Part shown: positions 41,864-52,511 of the stretch, piece after piece
How the letters are laid out: the number at the start of each line of letters is the position of its first letter
Numbering within the stretch: the stretch's first letter is position 1
Origin: Exiguobacterium sp. FSL W8-0210
Lineage (GTDB): Bacteria; Bacillota; Bacilli; Exiguobacteriales; Exiguobacteriaceae
Length of the DNA stretch: 64,000 nucleotides
Assembly: GCF_038006045.1 (NCBI RefSeq)
Contig: NZ_JBBOUK010000001.1
Coordinates: forward strand, 2,955,001-3,019,000
Direction: 5' to 3'
Program-made: the position numbers and the translations under genes
The notes under the pieces: model-generated
What the model saw: the letters and a program-made list of their open reading frames with translations, nothing else
Database searches by the model: none
What the model was told of the DNA's origin: nothing

Positions 41864-42829
41864 TCAGATTTCGAGTGGACGTAACCGTGCTTCGATGGCA
41901 GCTCGCTTTGGTTCAAGAAACGGTGGTAACGCAAGCGTCTCTCCTAACGTTTCAACCGACTCATCCGTCGCGAACCCTGGTGTGTCTGTTGAAAGCTCAA
42001 ACAAGATATGGTTCGGTTCCCGGAAGTAAAGAGCTTGGAAATAGTGACGATCGACTTTACCGGAGTTCGGTAAGTGATAGGCATTCAAGCGTTCGACCCA
42101 CTTTTCATATTCATCACTGTTCGGCACTCGGAACGCGACGTGATGCACACCACCACGACCTAGACGTTCTCGGTCGAGATCTGGACGTGCCTCAATATGA
42201 ACCTCTGCTCCGATTCCACCTTCTCCCGTTGCATAGACTTCAATCGGTGCAAAGTCACCTGCTAAAGATGGATAAAAACCTACTTTTCGGAATCCCATGA
42301 CTTCCGTCAGAACACGAATCGTCAACGTCGGATCGTTGACCGTTAATGTGACAGCTCCCAGTCCAACGATGGCATGCTCCGATGGAATCTCTTCTTGCGG
42401 CCATGGTACACCACCTGCGACACCTGCCTCACCATCTTCCGCGACGAGAATCAAGCGTGTTCCTTCCTGATCACGAAAGGCTAGTGTTTGGCGCCCTGCT
42501 CGCTCGACAATTTCATCGTGATCCACACCTTTCACTTCAAAACGTTGTTTCCAAAAATGAAGTGCAGCCGTTGTTTTGACACGAAGCGATGTCGAAGAGA
42601 TACTCGATGCTCCCGGTACGCCCGTTCCAAGATGCGGAATATCAAAAAACGTCAAGTCCGTTCCTGGATTCCCTTCCGCATCTCCATAAAACAAATGATA
42701 CGATGTCGTGTCATCTTGATTGACAGTCTTTTTGATCAGACGCATGCCAAGTATTTGTGTGTAGAATTGATAATTGCGTTCTGCCATGCCTGTTAAGATC
42801 GATACATGATGAATTCCGAGTAATTCCAT
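41864..42829 (-). CDS. VOC-family ring-cleaving dioxygenase (MhqO-like)
   Basis: 321 aa with two tandem glyoxalase/VOC modules. Candidate Fe ligands are His in GIHHVSILTG, His in GGVHHVAFRV and Glu in ILFELSTDTPG. Relatives (MhqO/MhqE) belong to the quinone-stress regulon of B. subtilis and cleave hydroquinone-type rings. The ATG at 42829 has AAGGAG 8 bases upstream; a GTG at 42838 overlaps it. Promoter with an MhqR-like operator lies directly upstream. Confidence 0.85.
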   Translation of the reverse strand: MELLGIHHVSILTGMAERNYQFYTQILGMRLIKKTVNQDDTTSYHLFYGDAEGNPGTDLTFFDIPHLGTGVPGASSISSTSLRVKTTAALHFWKQRFEVKGVDHDEIVERAGRQTLAFRDQEGTRLILVAEDGEAGVAGGVPWPQEEIPSEHAIVGLGAVTLTVNDPTLTIRVLTEVMGFRKVGFYPSLAGDFAPIEVYATGEGGIGAEVHIEARPDLDRERLGRGGVHHVAFRVPNSDEYEKWVERLNAYHLPNSGKVDRHYFQALYFREPNHILFELSTDTPGFATDESVETLGETLALPPFLEPKRAAIEARLRPLEI

Positions 42830-42863
42830 CTTCCTCACTCCTTGTCAATGATTTGGTAATTGG

Positions 42864-42896
42864 AGTATATCTCATATTTACCTTGAATTCAAGATA
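42864..42896 (-). promoter_or_regulatory. Dioxygenase promoter with MhqR-like operator
   Basis: Minus strand TTGAAT, 17 bases, TATACT. The -35 sits inside the palindrome TATCTTGAATTCAAGGTA (42879-42896), which resembles the remembered B. subtilis MhqR box (TATCTCGAATTCGAGATA type). Confidence 0.65.
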
Positions 42897-42905
42897 TTAG
42901 TCTAA

Positions 42906-42933
42906 TAAAAAACCGCCCCTCCGAAAAGGGACG
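42906..42933 (-). terminator. Terminator of the cold-shock gene
   Basis: CGTCCCTTTTCGGAGGGGCGG followed by six T on the minus strand, imperfect stem. Confidence 0.6.
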
Positions 42934-42948
42934 ATTGAATAGTTGAAA

Positions 42949-43149
42949 TTAAAGTTTTACGACGTTAGCAGCTTGTGCTCCACGTGCGCCTTCAGTGATT
43001 TCGAACTCAACTTCTTGACCTTCGTCAAGTGTTTTGAAGCCTTCACCAGTGATTGCTGAGAAATGTACGAATACGTCTTCTCCGCCTTCAACTTCGATGA
43101 AACCGAAACCTTTTTCTGCGTTAAACCATTTTACTTTACCTGTGTTCAT
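42949..43149 (-). CDS. Cold-shock protein (CspA family)
   Basis: 66 aa single OB-fold RNA chaperone with RNP1 ([10 protein letters not shown]) and RNP2 (DVFVHFSAI). Start [10 protein letters not shown] at 43149; GGAGG lies 8-9 bases upstream. An in-frame extension of five residues is unlikely. The long leader of about 150 bases is typical of cold-regulated csp mRNAs. CspA/B/C naming is not possible from this copy. Confidence 0.93.
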   Translation of the reverse strand: MNTGKVKWFNAEKGFGFIEVEGGEDVFVHFSAITGEGFKTLDEGQEVEFEITEGARGAQAANVVKL

Positions 43150-43382
43150 GGGAACAACCTCCAAAAATAAATTACTTAATACATATGCTGAGCATATGAA
43201 AGGAATTCATTATTGTCCCGAAATACATGGAGCAACGAAAAGATTGTTCGTGACACGATGTGAATCCGTAATGACAATAACAATATTAAGCTAACGTAAG
43301 TATAAAATGGATGCGCTTTAAAAGTCAAGTTGCCAGACCAATGTTTTTCCAATTGATTCCACTTCTTCTACGTAACTCAAAC
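43150..43382 (-). promoter_or_regulatory. Leader and promoter region of the cold-shock gene
   Basis: About 230 bases with no gene. Probably includes the csp promoter and a structured, long 5' leader; no single clear promoter could be chosen. The left-hand part approaches the M6 protease terminator. Confidence 0.4.
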
Positions 43383-43411
43383 AAAAAACAGGTTCAGCTG
43401 AAACTGAACCT
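43383..43411 (-). terminator. Terminator of the M6 protease gene
   Basis: ACAGGTTCAG..CTGAACCTGT followed by six T on the minus strand. Confidence 0.88.
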
Positions 43412-43423
43412 GTTCTTCTGTTT

Positions 43424-45817
43424 TTAACGGTGGATCCAGACTGCTCCAGCAGAGTTATCTTTTGCTTCACCGATGACTTGAATCTTCAGCCCGTTGTTCG
43501 GAAGCAATTTTCCTGCGTCCGGAATCAACTGGTTGATGTACGATTTTGAATCATCAAACTTCGTCACACCTGGGAGACCTTTGTAGTCGTATGTTCCACG
43601 TGATGGCGAATCGATGAGCCATGCAGGTGCTTTATCGTAGCTGAACGCAGCATCTGCGATCTGGTAACGTGTGCTTCCTGTCGTGACCGGCTTACCGTTA
43701 AGTGTTCCAACGATTGCTTCAGGGTGCGAGTCAACGACTCCGAGGAATCCTTCACCTGGGTGTACGCCAACCCAGTTATTGTCAAAGCTCGAGTCACCGT
43801 ACCAGACGACAAGACCTGTGTTGTACTTGACGCCACGTGCATGCTCGAGTGCTTTATCCGAGCCTGCATAGTTACGCCATTCGAGGTAGTATGCGTTATC
43901 AGCATAAGAGAAACCATTTGAAGCGATGAAACCATTCAATGTGAATTTCGGAGTGCCTTCTGCATCATCTTCGAAGACGACTTTTCCGTCGACTGTCAAC
44001 TTCGCGTTATCAAGTGCGAATCCGTCGAGTGCGAGACCCGCATCACCGACATATTCGAACTTCAACGTGACTTTTTTACCAGCAAATTCGCTCAGATCAT
44101 ACGATTTATCAACCCATGCACCTTTTGTTGAATCAGCGCGCTGATCGCCATCTGTATCTTCATCACCGATTTTGTCGATGATTTTTGATTGACCACCGGC
44201 AGTTGCCGTGACAGTCAAGAAGTCATAGTTGTATTCAACGTCATACAGTGTCTTGAAGTCGAATTTCGCTTCTTTTGCATTCGTCAAATCGAATTCTGGT
44301 GATGTCATCGACGTTTTCAAATCATTTCCTTTTGTACTGTAGTAATATTTTTGACCGAACGCCGGCGCGATACCTTTTACCGGTTTTTTCGGTAGGTTAA
44401 CCTTGATGATTCCTGGATTTTTTGATTTCGTTACGCTTTGGTCGAGGTACGATGCCGTCCCTGCCTTAGTGAGCGAATCAAAATCAATCTGTTGGATGTT
44501 CGCCCAGTTTCCACCCATCACGTTTTGGAAGAACTCTTTGTTTTGTGGCGAGAAACTTGTTGGTTCTGTTCCAGCAACTTTACCATTCCAGCTACCACCA
44601 CTCATGATCGACCATGAAGCGACCGGTTCACCTTGACCTGTGTACTGTGTATCGTACTCATCAGGAAGTCCAAGATCATGACCAAATTCGTGCGCGAAGA
44701 CGCCGACTGCACCATCTTCTGGTTGAACCGTGTAATCATATGCAGCCATTTTTCCGCCCCAGTAATTGACGCTTGCCGTCGTATCCGCTACAGGATATAC
44801 GCTACCAAGTGTCCAGCGGTGTGACCAGATCGCGTCGTCACCGAGCTTACCGCCACCCGCTTCTTGTCCAGTACCCGCGTGAATGATCATCAAGTGATCG
44901 ACGAGACCGTCTGGCTCATTCAAGTTGCCGTCTCCATCCATATCGTACTGGTCAAACTTATCGTAATCTGCTAAGTTGATGCCAGCTTTAACAGCTGCAG
45001 CTAACGAATCTTTGACGAGACCACGTGGTCCTTTTGCTCCCGGTAGATTATCATTCCCGCCTTTTGGATCATCTGAACCGTAATCCTTAGCAGTTCCTGG
45101 AACCGTTAGCCAGTTCGAAACCTTCCCGTCAACGGAATAACTTCCACCTGATTGCTCTTCGTAATATTGTTTGAATGTCTTTACTTTTTCTCCATTGAAG
45201 AGTTTGAATTCCTTATCACCAAACATTAAGTCTTGATAATGTTTTTGGTTGAAGTCATTCGAATACATATATCCAGGCTCCTGCACGACGTTATTATGCT
45301 TGAAGTCGCTATATTCGACGAGAAGAACGAGGACTTTATCCGTCCGTGTTGCTCCGTTATAGGCAGCCTGTTTCGCTTTATCAACTTTGACGAAGCCATT
45401 CGGATTGCCTTTTTTATAGTTGTCATGCTTTTTCTTTAATTGTTTAGCCAATTGATCTTTCTGTTTCGATAAGAAATCTTTTGTTTTCTTATCGAATGCG
45501 GCTTCTTTACTTGATTCATGATGATCATGATCATGATCGGCTGCCGGTTTCCCATTCGCCTTTTTATCAAGATACTTTTGAACGGCTTGTTGCTTCGTCG
45601 CGGCTGAAGCTGCTTTTGAAATGACCCCACGTTTTTCAAGCACTTTGACTAAACGATCCTGATCGACCGTATTTAAGTCCATTGGTGCACCAGAGGCTGC
45701 TTTTTCTGCTGCTTGTACGGATTTTACCTGCCCACCAGGTAAGACCGGACCGACAGCAAAAGCAGCTGCCGTAATTCCAGACAGTACGGCTAAGCTAAGC
45801 TGTTTCTTTTTTCCCAC
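43424..45817 (-). CDS. Secreted M6-family metalloprotease (immune inhibitor A type)
   Basis: 797 aa. GTG start with AGGGGGT upstream, then a Sec signal peptide ([21 protein letters not shown]) and a propeptide containing a His/Asp-rich stretch ([11 protein letters not shown]). The catalytic zinc motif is [14 protein letters not shown] at about residue 377; further M6 features are [23 protein letters not shown] and, towards the C-terminus, a MAM-like module with ANNW-type [20 protein letters not shown]. Bacillus InhA relatives degrade antimicrobial peptides and host proteins. An upstream TTG at 45880 is in frame but has no ribosome binding site. Confidence 0.9.
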   Translation of the reverse strand: MGKKKQLSLAVLSGITAAAFAVGPVLPGGQVKSVQAAEKAASGAPMDLNTVDQDRLVKVLEKRGVISKAASAATKQQAVQKYLDKKANGKPAADHDHDHHESSKEAAFDKKTKDFLSKQKDQLAKQLKKKHDNYKKGNPNGFVKVDKAKQAAYNGATRTDKVLVLLVEYSDFKHNNVVQEPGYMYSNDFNQKHYQDLMFGDKEFKLFNGEKVKTFKQYYEEQSGGSYSVDGKVSNWLTVPGTAKDYGSDDPKGGNDNLPGAKGPRGLVKDSLAAAVKAGINLADYDKFDQYDMDGDGNLNEPDGLVDHLMIIHAGTGQEAGGGKLGDDAIWSHRWTLGSVYPVADTTASVNYWGGKMAAYDYTVQPEDGAVGVFAHEFGHDLGLPDEYDTQYTGQGEPVASWSIMSGGSWNGKVAGTEPTSFSPQNKEFFQNVMGGNWANIQQIDFDSLTKAGTASYLDQSVTKSKNPGIIKVNLPKKPVKGIAPAFGQKYYYSTKGNDLKTSMTSPEFDLTNAKEAKFDFKTLYDVEYNYDFLTVTATAGGQSKIIDKIGDEDTDGDQRADSTKGAWVDKSYDLSEFAGKKVTLKFEYVGDAGLALDGFALDNAKLTVDGKVVFEDDAEGTPKFTLNGFIASNGFSYADNAYYLEWRNYAGSDKALEHARGVKYNTGLVVWYGDSSFDNNWVGVHPGEGFLGVVDSHPEAIVGTLNGKPVTTGSTRYQIADAAFSYDKAPAWLIDSPSRGTYDYKGLPGVTKFDDSKSYINQLIPDAGKLLPNNGLKIQVIGEAKDNSAGAVWIHR

Positions 45818-46073
45818 GTGAATTGACCCCCTATGTAGTAGTGAAAAGTAAAAGATTACTATACTTTTCTGAATATTCAAATCTTAGTTTATTTTACTTC
45901 CTTAATCAATCTTTTCTAAGATAATTAGTGCTTTATGACCATACCTATTTTTGAGTATTAATTTCAAAAGTTTTTCAAAAGATTCTTTCACCTTTTTTTC
46001 AAAAAAAACATCCTTCCACCGTTTTAGAAAACGGTACGCTGAAAGCACTCTAATTCACTAAAGGGAGGATATA

Positions 46074-47561
46074 ATGAGCGCTTTACAACGTTTTGAACGC
46101 CACTTACTAAGAAACTATCTGCTCGGTTCATTCATCGCGGTGTTCGGCGTCGGGTGTCTGTTTATTTTTGAGACCCTTACTTTCACGAGGAATGAACAGT
46201 TGATTTTAATGGGTATCATGGGTTTATCTGTCAGTCTGATGGTTTTACTCGAATATATGCTTTATTCTCGGCACATCGGTGCCTTACGACGCTTCTTCCA
46301 AAACGAGATTCCTTCACTCGCCTCTTTCCAAGAGGCTTATCAAACGACCCATCACTTTCCGGTTCTGACTGTTCAACGCATCATGGGACCACACTTCTTA
46401 GGTCTCTCAGTTCCCGCATCACTCCTGACAGCACTCGCAATCTCTCAAGAGTGGTTAAAGATGCCGTACTACTTGATTGGTCTCGCCTGTTTTGGTGCTG
46501 TCCTCGTCGCGATTTTACACGGTCTGATTGAATTTTTTCTAACCTACCGCGTTACGGAGCATATGCTCCTCACGTTAGAGAAGTATGCCTTCGAACATGG
46601 CTTTGATGTTCCAAGAAAAACGACGGTCGTCACGTTAAAGCAAAAAATGCTGATCAGCACATTGATTATCGGTGTTTTTCCGATCATGTTGTTCGTGCTC
46701 GCCTCAGCCGTTCAGTTAACGGAAAATGAAAGCCTCCGCTCTTATTGGAGCTGGTCGACGCTTATTTTAATCGTCATCTTGTCCGTCGCGACGTTTTGTA
46801 GTCTTCTTCTTTATGAGAACATTCGAAAACCGATTGCGATTCTTCAACAAGGTATTCAAGATGTCGAAAACAATCGTCTCGTCTCGTTACCAAATCCGTA
46901 TTCAGATGAATTCTCGCACCTCGTCTCTGGTTTTAATCTGATGATGGAAGGAATCAAAAAACGCGATGAACAGAATGAGCAATTGCTGGACAGTCTGTTT
47001 ACGTTATTTGCCGCAACACTTGATGCCCGGGATCCTTATACGGCAGGACACTCGCTTCGTGTCGCTGCTTATTCAGTGGAAATCGCTACGGCTGCCAACC
47101 TGCCGTATGAACAAATCGAGCTGTTACGCAAATCAGCTTTGTTGCACGATATCGGAAAAATCGGCATTCGTGACGATGTGTTATTAAAAGAAGGTCGCCT
47201 GACTGACGAAGAGTTCCAGATCATTCAGCAACACCCTGTCATCGGTGTGCATATTCTATCCCAAGTTCAGCTGCCAAAGACGTTACAACCAATTCTTCCT
47301 GGGGTAAAGTACCATCACGAACGCTATGACGGAAAGGGGTATCCGGAAGGACTCGCAGGAGAGGACATCCCACTCTTCGGTCGGATCATGGCGATTGCTG
47401 ATGCCTACGCTGCGATGACATCTGACCGTCCTTATCGTAAGGGAATGCCAGTGGAAAAAGCTTTATCCATCTTAGAAGAGGGCATGGGTACACAATGGGA
47501 CGCCACCTTTACGCGTCTTTTTCTAGACTTGAAACGTTCGCCGATTGAAGACGTGTCGTAA
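46074..47561 (+). CDS. Membrane HD-GYP phosphodiesterase
   Basis: 495 aa. About six hydrophobic segments in the first 260 residues, a HAMP-like region (ENIRKPIAILQQGIQDVENNRL) and a C-terminal HD-GYP domain: AGHSLRVAAYS, LLHDIGKIGI (about residue 357) and HHERYDGKGYPEGLAGEDIPLFGRI (about 413). All the metal and GYP residues are intact, so hydrolysis of cyclic di-GMP is expected. No GGDEF protein is in the window. AGGGAGG precedes the ATG. Confidence 0.92.
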   Translation: MSALQRFERHLLRNYLLGSFIAVFGVGCLFIFETLTFTRNEQLILMGIMGLSVSLMVLLEYMLYSRHIGALRRFFQNEIPSLASFQEAYQTTHHFPVLTVQRIMGPHFLGLSVPASLLTALAISQEWLKMPYYLIGLACFGAVLVAILHGLIEFFLTYRVTEHMLLTLEKYAFEHGFDVPRKTTVVTLKQKMLISTLIIGVFPIMLFVLASAVQLTENESLRSYWSWSTLILIVILSVATFCSLLLYENIRKPIAILQQGIQDVENNRLVSLPNPYSDEFSHLVSGFNLMMEGIKKRDEQNEQLLDSLFTLFAATLDARDPYTAGHSLRVAAYSVEIATAANLPYEQIELLRKSALLHDIGKIGIRDDVLLKEGRLTDEEFQIIQQHPVIGVHILSQVQLPKTLQPILPGVKYHHERYDGKGYPEGLAGEDIPLFGRIMAIADAYAAMTSDRPYRKGMPVEKALSILEEGMGTQWDATFTRLFLDLKRSPIEDVS

Positions 47562-47580
47562 GTACGGAAAGGAGTTTCTC

Positions 47581-48012
47581 ATGCATCCTAAAATCGTGGA
47601 ACGTCATGAATTTTATTTTGTTGGTCTTGGACTAACATGTGAAGAAAACGAATTGCATACGTTAATGCCGGAACTCTGGCGTGAATTTTCAAGACGCTCA
47701 CATGAGATTCCTGCAAAACCAGATAGCTATCCGCTCGATATCTCACTCGAACGAAACGGAACCAAATACTCGCAATGTGTCGGGTATCCGGTCTCGTCAC
47801 TCGACGATATTCCAAAAGGAATGAAAGGTCACCGTATTCCTGCTGCACGTTATATTTTTTGGAAACATGAAGGACCTGATATCGAAATTTGGAAGTCCTT
47901 CGAAAAAATTCAACGTTTTGCCTCGAAACAAGGGATTGAACTTGATCCTCATGACTTTAAGATTGATGAGACACGAGATGATGTCCACCATCTCTACCAA
48001 CGGATTCGTTGA
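47581..48012 (+). CDS. GyrI-like/effector-binding domain protein
   Basis: 143 aa, soluble. The pattern (VERHEFYFVGLGLTCEENE, YPLDISLERNGTKYSQCVGYPV, ARYIFWKHEGPDIEIWKSFEKI) fits the GyrI-like small-molecule-binding fold found on AraC/MerR regulators but without a DNA-binding domain. The ATG at 47581 has AAAGGAG upstream. Placed 19 bases after the HD-GYP gene, so cotranscribed; its ligand is unknown. Confidence 0.7.
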   Translation: MHPKIVERHEFYFVGLGLTCEENELHTLMPELWREFSRRSHEIPAKPDSYPLDISLERNGTKYSQCVGYPVSSLDDIPKGMKGHRIPAARYIFWKHEGPDIEIWKSFEKIQRFASKQGIELDPHDFKIDETRDDVHHLYQRIR

Positions 48013-48039
48013 ACCATTCGCTTGAATGGTTCTTTTTTT
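48011..48039 (+). terminator. Terminator of HD-GYP operon
   Basis: GAACCATTC-N4-GAATGGTTC followed by seven T. Confidence 0.92.
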
Positions 48040-48152
48040 GCGTTGAAATATCTTTCATACTTAATAATTCAGTACAGGTACTACGGACTATATTCAGAAA
48101 ATTCGATTTAATTCGAATGACTTATTCTCGCTTTCTTAATTCTTTGGCATAG

Positions 48153-49682
<1,530 letters not shown>

Positions 49683-49713
49683 GAAAATCTCCTCCCAAAG
49701 GATTTTCATATTT

Positions 49714-49744
49714 CCTCCCGAGTGTCGGACTCGGGAGGTTTTTT
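49714..49744 (+). terminator. Terminator of the M4 protease
   Basis: CCTCCCGAGT-GTCG-GACTCGGGAGG followed by TTTTTT. Confidence 0.93.
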
Positions 49745-49748
49745 GCGC

Positions 49749-49781
49749 AAAAAAAAGACGGATTCGCTTGAAGCGAATCCG
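49749..49781 (-). terminator. Terminator of the SH3-like membrane protein gene
   Basis: GGATTCGCTT-GA-AGCGAATCC, followed on the minus strand by GTCTTTTTTTT. Confidence 0.88.
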
Positions 49782-49789
49782 CTGTTCAT

Positions 49790-50650
49790 TCATTCTTGTC
49801 CAGGATCACGCGCAAGACGCAGACGCATCTTTCCGTTGTCCGGGAACACTTTTAGTTGTAAGGATTCTCCCTCGTACCACGTACCATAGTTCGTATCGAC
49901 GACGGGTTCACCGAGCGTTGACAAGGCGTTCGTTGAGGCATTCGTCCAGTCGATCGCTTCAATGATTCCGTCCGAGACGACGAGCAGGTATCCGGCGTTC
50001 GAGAAGTAATACGTATTGACCGCGTCCTGTTGCGTATTACCAACAGCACCATATTTTGCTTCGAAGTCAGCAATTGGTTTTCCGAGATACTGCTCCGGCT
50101 TATCAATCGGTTGGTTGGCAACTGCTTGCGAGAGTGCCGTAAGGACTGCTTTATCTGATGTTCCTTTTGGTGCTTCTAATCGGACATCGGTCTCAGGCAA
50201 ATACCCTTCGATACTATCATTGAGTTTCAAGTGGACCATTCCGTCTTTTGCATCCAATACCTCATAGACATCACCTAAATCTGCTTTATAGATGACACTA
50301 CTTCGGCTTGCATCGCGATAGACGTTCGCGAACGGACGTGTCACCCAAGCTGCTTGCGCATACTCTGCCACCTTTTTCTTTGATTTCTTCTTCTCTTTTT
50401 TCGCTTCTTTTGGATCCTTTGTCGAGGCTGTCTCTTTCTTCGACTTTTCGTTTTTCGTTGCTTGATCCGTCGTTTTCGGCTTCTCAAGCGTCGATGTTGC
50501 TTGAGAGGCATCGTTATTCGTCAACATATACAACCAGCCACCTACGATGAATAGCGTTGCTAAAATACCGCCAAACGCAATCCCTCGGCGATTGCGTTTC
50601 TGTTTCCGTCGTTCTTGTCGAGACTGTCGTTCTTGTTGGTGTTCACTCAT
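49790..50650 (-). CDS. Membrane-anchored protein with SH3-like domain
   Basis: 286 aa. A very basic cytoplasmic N-terminus (RQSRQERRKQKRNRRG) precedes one hydrophobic segment (residues about 24-42). A Lys/Glu/Thr-rich linker leads to an SH3-like module (TRPFANVYRDASRSSVIYKAD..DVYEVLDAKDGMVHLKL) and a C-terminal domain (YLGKPIADFEAKYGAVGNTQQDAVNTYYFSN..) that is not recognised. Likely a cell-wall-facing protein. AGGAGG lies before the ATG at 50650. Confidence 0.75.
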   Translation of the reverse strand: MSEHQQERQSRQERRKQKRNRRGIAFGGILATLFIVGGWLYMLTNNDASQATSTLEKPKTTDQATKNEKSKKETASTKDPKEAKKEKKKSKKKVAEYAQAAWVTRPFANVYRDASRSSVIYKADLGDVYEVLDAKDGMVHLKLNDSIEGYLPETDVRLEAPKGTSDKAVLTALSQAVANQPIDKPEQYLGKPIADFEAKYGAVGNTQQDAVNTYYFSNAGYLLVVSDGIIEAIDWTNASTNALSTLGEPVVDTNYGTWYEGESLQLKVFPDNGKMRLRLARDPGQE

Positions 50651-50717
50651 GTATGGTTCCTCCTGAAAAGTCGACACAGTTTTTCCCCACTATACCACCA
50701 ATGTTTACTCGAAATAT

Positions 50718-51701
50718 TTAAATTTCGATGACAGTTCGACCACGGTGACGAGAAGTCAGCAGAGCTTCTGCGATTTTAGGTAAGTCGTTCAGTGTTTTGA
50801 CGTCGACTTCTGGTTCAAGATCGACGCGCCACTCATCCGCCAGCCGTTGCCATAAGATCTCTCGATATGCAATCGGTGTTTGTACCGCATCGATTCCGAT
50901 CAAGCGAACGCCACGCAGGATGAAGGGATAGACTGTCAGTGTCATCTCTGCCCCACCGACGTTACCACACGTCGTCACGACACCACCATACTGTACGAAG
51001 CGAATGACGGATGCGAGCAATGGACCCCCTACCGTATCAATGACACCTGCATACGTTCCTTTTTTTAATGGACGGTCTGTTTCTTCTAAGAACGTAGTGC
51101 GGTCTAATACCTCTGCCACACCTTTTTTAAGTAATCGTTCTTGTTCTACTCGTTTCCCGGTTACGGCGTGTACTGTATAGCCTAATCGAATCAGTAAGGC
51201 GATCGCAATCGTACCGACACCTCCTGTCGCTCCAGTCACAAGGATGGGTCCTGTCTCCTTTGAGACAATTCGTGATAGTTCATCGACTGATTGCGCTGCT
51301 GTCAATCCTGCCGTTCCATGTCGCATCGCTTCTAATGGGCGAATGGATTCTGGAAGTTGCGTCACCCAATCGGCTGGTACGCGTATGTATTCTTGAAATC
51401 CGCCAGAGGTATTCATTCCAAAATCAAAGCCATTGACGACGACCGCTTGACCGCTTTGAAACCGTTCATCTGTCGTTTGTTCGATATATCCTGCTGCGTC
51501 AACGCCTGGTGTGTGCGGATAGGATTTCGTCACCCCTCGATTACCCGACATCGATAAGGCATCCTTATAATTGACACAGGAATGCGTGACACGAATTAAG
51601 ACGTCTCCTTCCGGTAAATCATCGACTTGTTTCGCCTCAACCTTCCCTTCATAGTTCCCATCCACCTCTCGTACGACGAATGCTGAAAAAGTGTGTTTCA
51701 T
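50718..51701 (-). CDS. Zinc-less quinone oxidoreductase / acrylyl-CoA reductase-like (YhdH/YhfP type)
   Basis: 327 aa medium-chain dehydrogenase/reductase. GroES-like N-terminus (VLIRVTHSCVNYKDALSMSGN) and Rossmann GATGGVGTIAIALLIRLGY; the YhdH-type VIDTVGGPLLASVIRFVQYGGVVTTCGN is present and no zinc-binding Cys/His cluster is seen. Uses NADPH to reduce conjugated carbonyls or quinones. GAAAGGAGAG is upstream. Its upstream region holds a palindromic repeat element. Confidence 0.88.
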   Translation of the reverse strand: MKHTFSAFVVREVDGNYEGKVEAKQVDDLPEGDVLIRVTHSCVNYKDALSMSGNRGVTKSYPHTPGVDAAGYIEQTTDERFQSGQAVVVNGFDFGMNTSGGFQEYIRVPADWVTQLPESIRPLEAMRHGTAGLTAAQSVDELSRIVSKETGPILVTGATGGVGTIAIALLIRLGYTVHAVTGKRVEQERLLKKGVAEVLDRTTFLEETDRPLKKGTYAGVIDTVGGPLLASVIRFVQYGGVVTTCGNVGGAEMTLTVYPFILRGVRLIGIDAVQTPIAYREILWQRLADEWRVDLEPEVDVKTLNDLPKIAEALLTSRHRGRTVIEI

Positions 51702-51756
51702 GATGTCTCTCCTTTCTCTTGTGCTTCTCTATACCCTGTTGTTTCCATCGACACAC

Positions 51757-51955
51757 TAAAAATCCCTGTCGTTTCTCAAAGAAACGACAGGGATCGGGGA
51801 CGGAAAAAACATCAGCGTTCCATAGGTGGTCAAAGGTAACAGGTCAGCCTGTCAATGGTTCATGGTCATCGGTTTGCCATCGCCATCTCTTCTCCACAGA
51901 GGAAAATTGAGGTCCGTCCCCTCTCCTTGACGTGGAGTCTCACCACGTCAAGGAG
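51757..51955 (-). repeat. Palindromic repeat-like element
   Basis: Three nested or adjacent inverted repeats: a perfect 13-bp stem CTCCTTGACGTGG/CCACGTCAAGGAG (51923-51955), the pair GGGGACGG (51796-51803)/CCGTCCCC (51914-51921), and the stem ATCCCTGTCGTTTC/GAAACGACAGGGAT (51757-51794) with a T-run on the minus strand. Between them lie ACAGG-TCAG-CCTGT and other small hairpins. No gene. It could be a REP/MITE-type element or a structured 3' or 5' leader. Confidence 0.6.
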
Positions 51956-52462
51956 TTACATATAACGTCCACCATCAAAGTCAATTGTCGTTTGATAGTT
52001 CGCGGCATTGATCGCATTCGATACTTTGTGTGCTTGCCGTTCCACTTCCTCCGCTTTTAAGCGATAGGCATCTGGATCGAATAAGGCATGACGAATGATC
52101 GTCGTCCCTTCAAATCCGTATTGGAACTCGCGTTTTGGTCGACTTGCGAGCATCTGATAATTTTGTGCCTTTGCCCGCAATTGGGTCGCCCACTCGATTG
52201 CTTCGACGAGCGGCATTTCTCCTTCATCCGTCGCGATCACGGTGTTTAAATTTGCTGCATAAACGAGACGATCTAAGACCCGCATGTCGTAACGCACAAT
52301 GTCCATTGCGGCTTCTACGTCAGTTATCGTTCGTCCTTGTTGCGTCGGGAGTGCTTCTCCCTTTTCTAAATCAATGAACGCGACGCGCTCCATTTCTTCG
52401 ATTAGCTGATCGAGTTGTTTCCTCAAAATACTCTTTAATTTCACGGCATCTGCTAGGTACAT
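51956..52462 (-). CDS. DIP1984/septicolysin-like hypothetical protein
   Basis: 168 aa, mostly helical and charged (YLADAVKLKSILRKQLDQLIEEMERV; AIEWATQLRAKAQNYQMLASRP; AEEVERQAHKVSNAINAANYQTTIDF). The layout is like the DIP1984 family (functionally uncharacterised). Three ATG codons are in a row; AAGGGGAG favours the third (52462). No signal or membrane segment. The stop abuts the palindromic element. Confidence 0.6.
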   Translation of the reverse strand: MYLADAVKLKSILRKQLDQLIEEMERVAFIDLEKGEALPTQQGRTITDVEAAMDIVRYDMRVLDRLVYAANLNTVIATDEGEMPLVEAIEWATQLRAKAQNYQMLASRPKREFQYGFEGTTIIRHALFDPDAYRLKAEEVERQAHKVSNAINAANYQTTIDFDGGRYM

Positions 52463-52511
52463 CATCATCTCCCCTTTCCTGTTCCATTTACGTCATTCCT
52501 TTCAAAAGGTT

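Noticed and set aside
45817-45880. TTG start 21 codons before the M6 protease
   Set aside because: It would put hydrophobic extra residues before a complete signal peptide, and the AGGGGG signal points to the GTG at 45817.
51757-51955. Structured element considered as 6S RNA, T-box or known riboswitch
   Set aside because: No matching conserved cores such as a T-box AGGGTGG bulge or a 6S central bubble were found; length and layout do not fit either.
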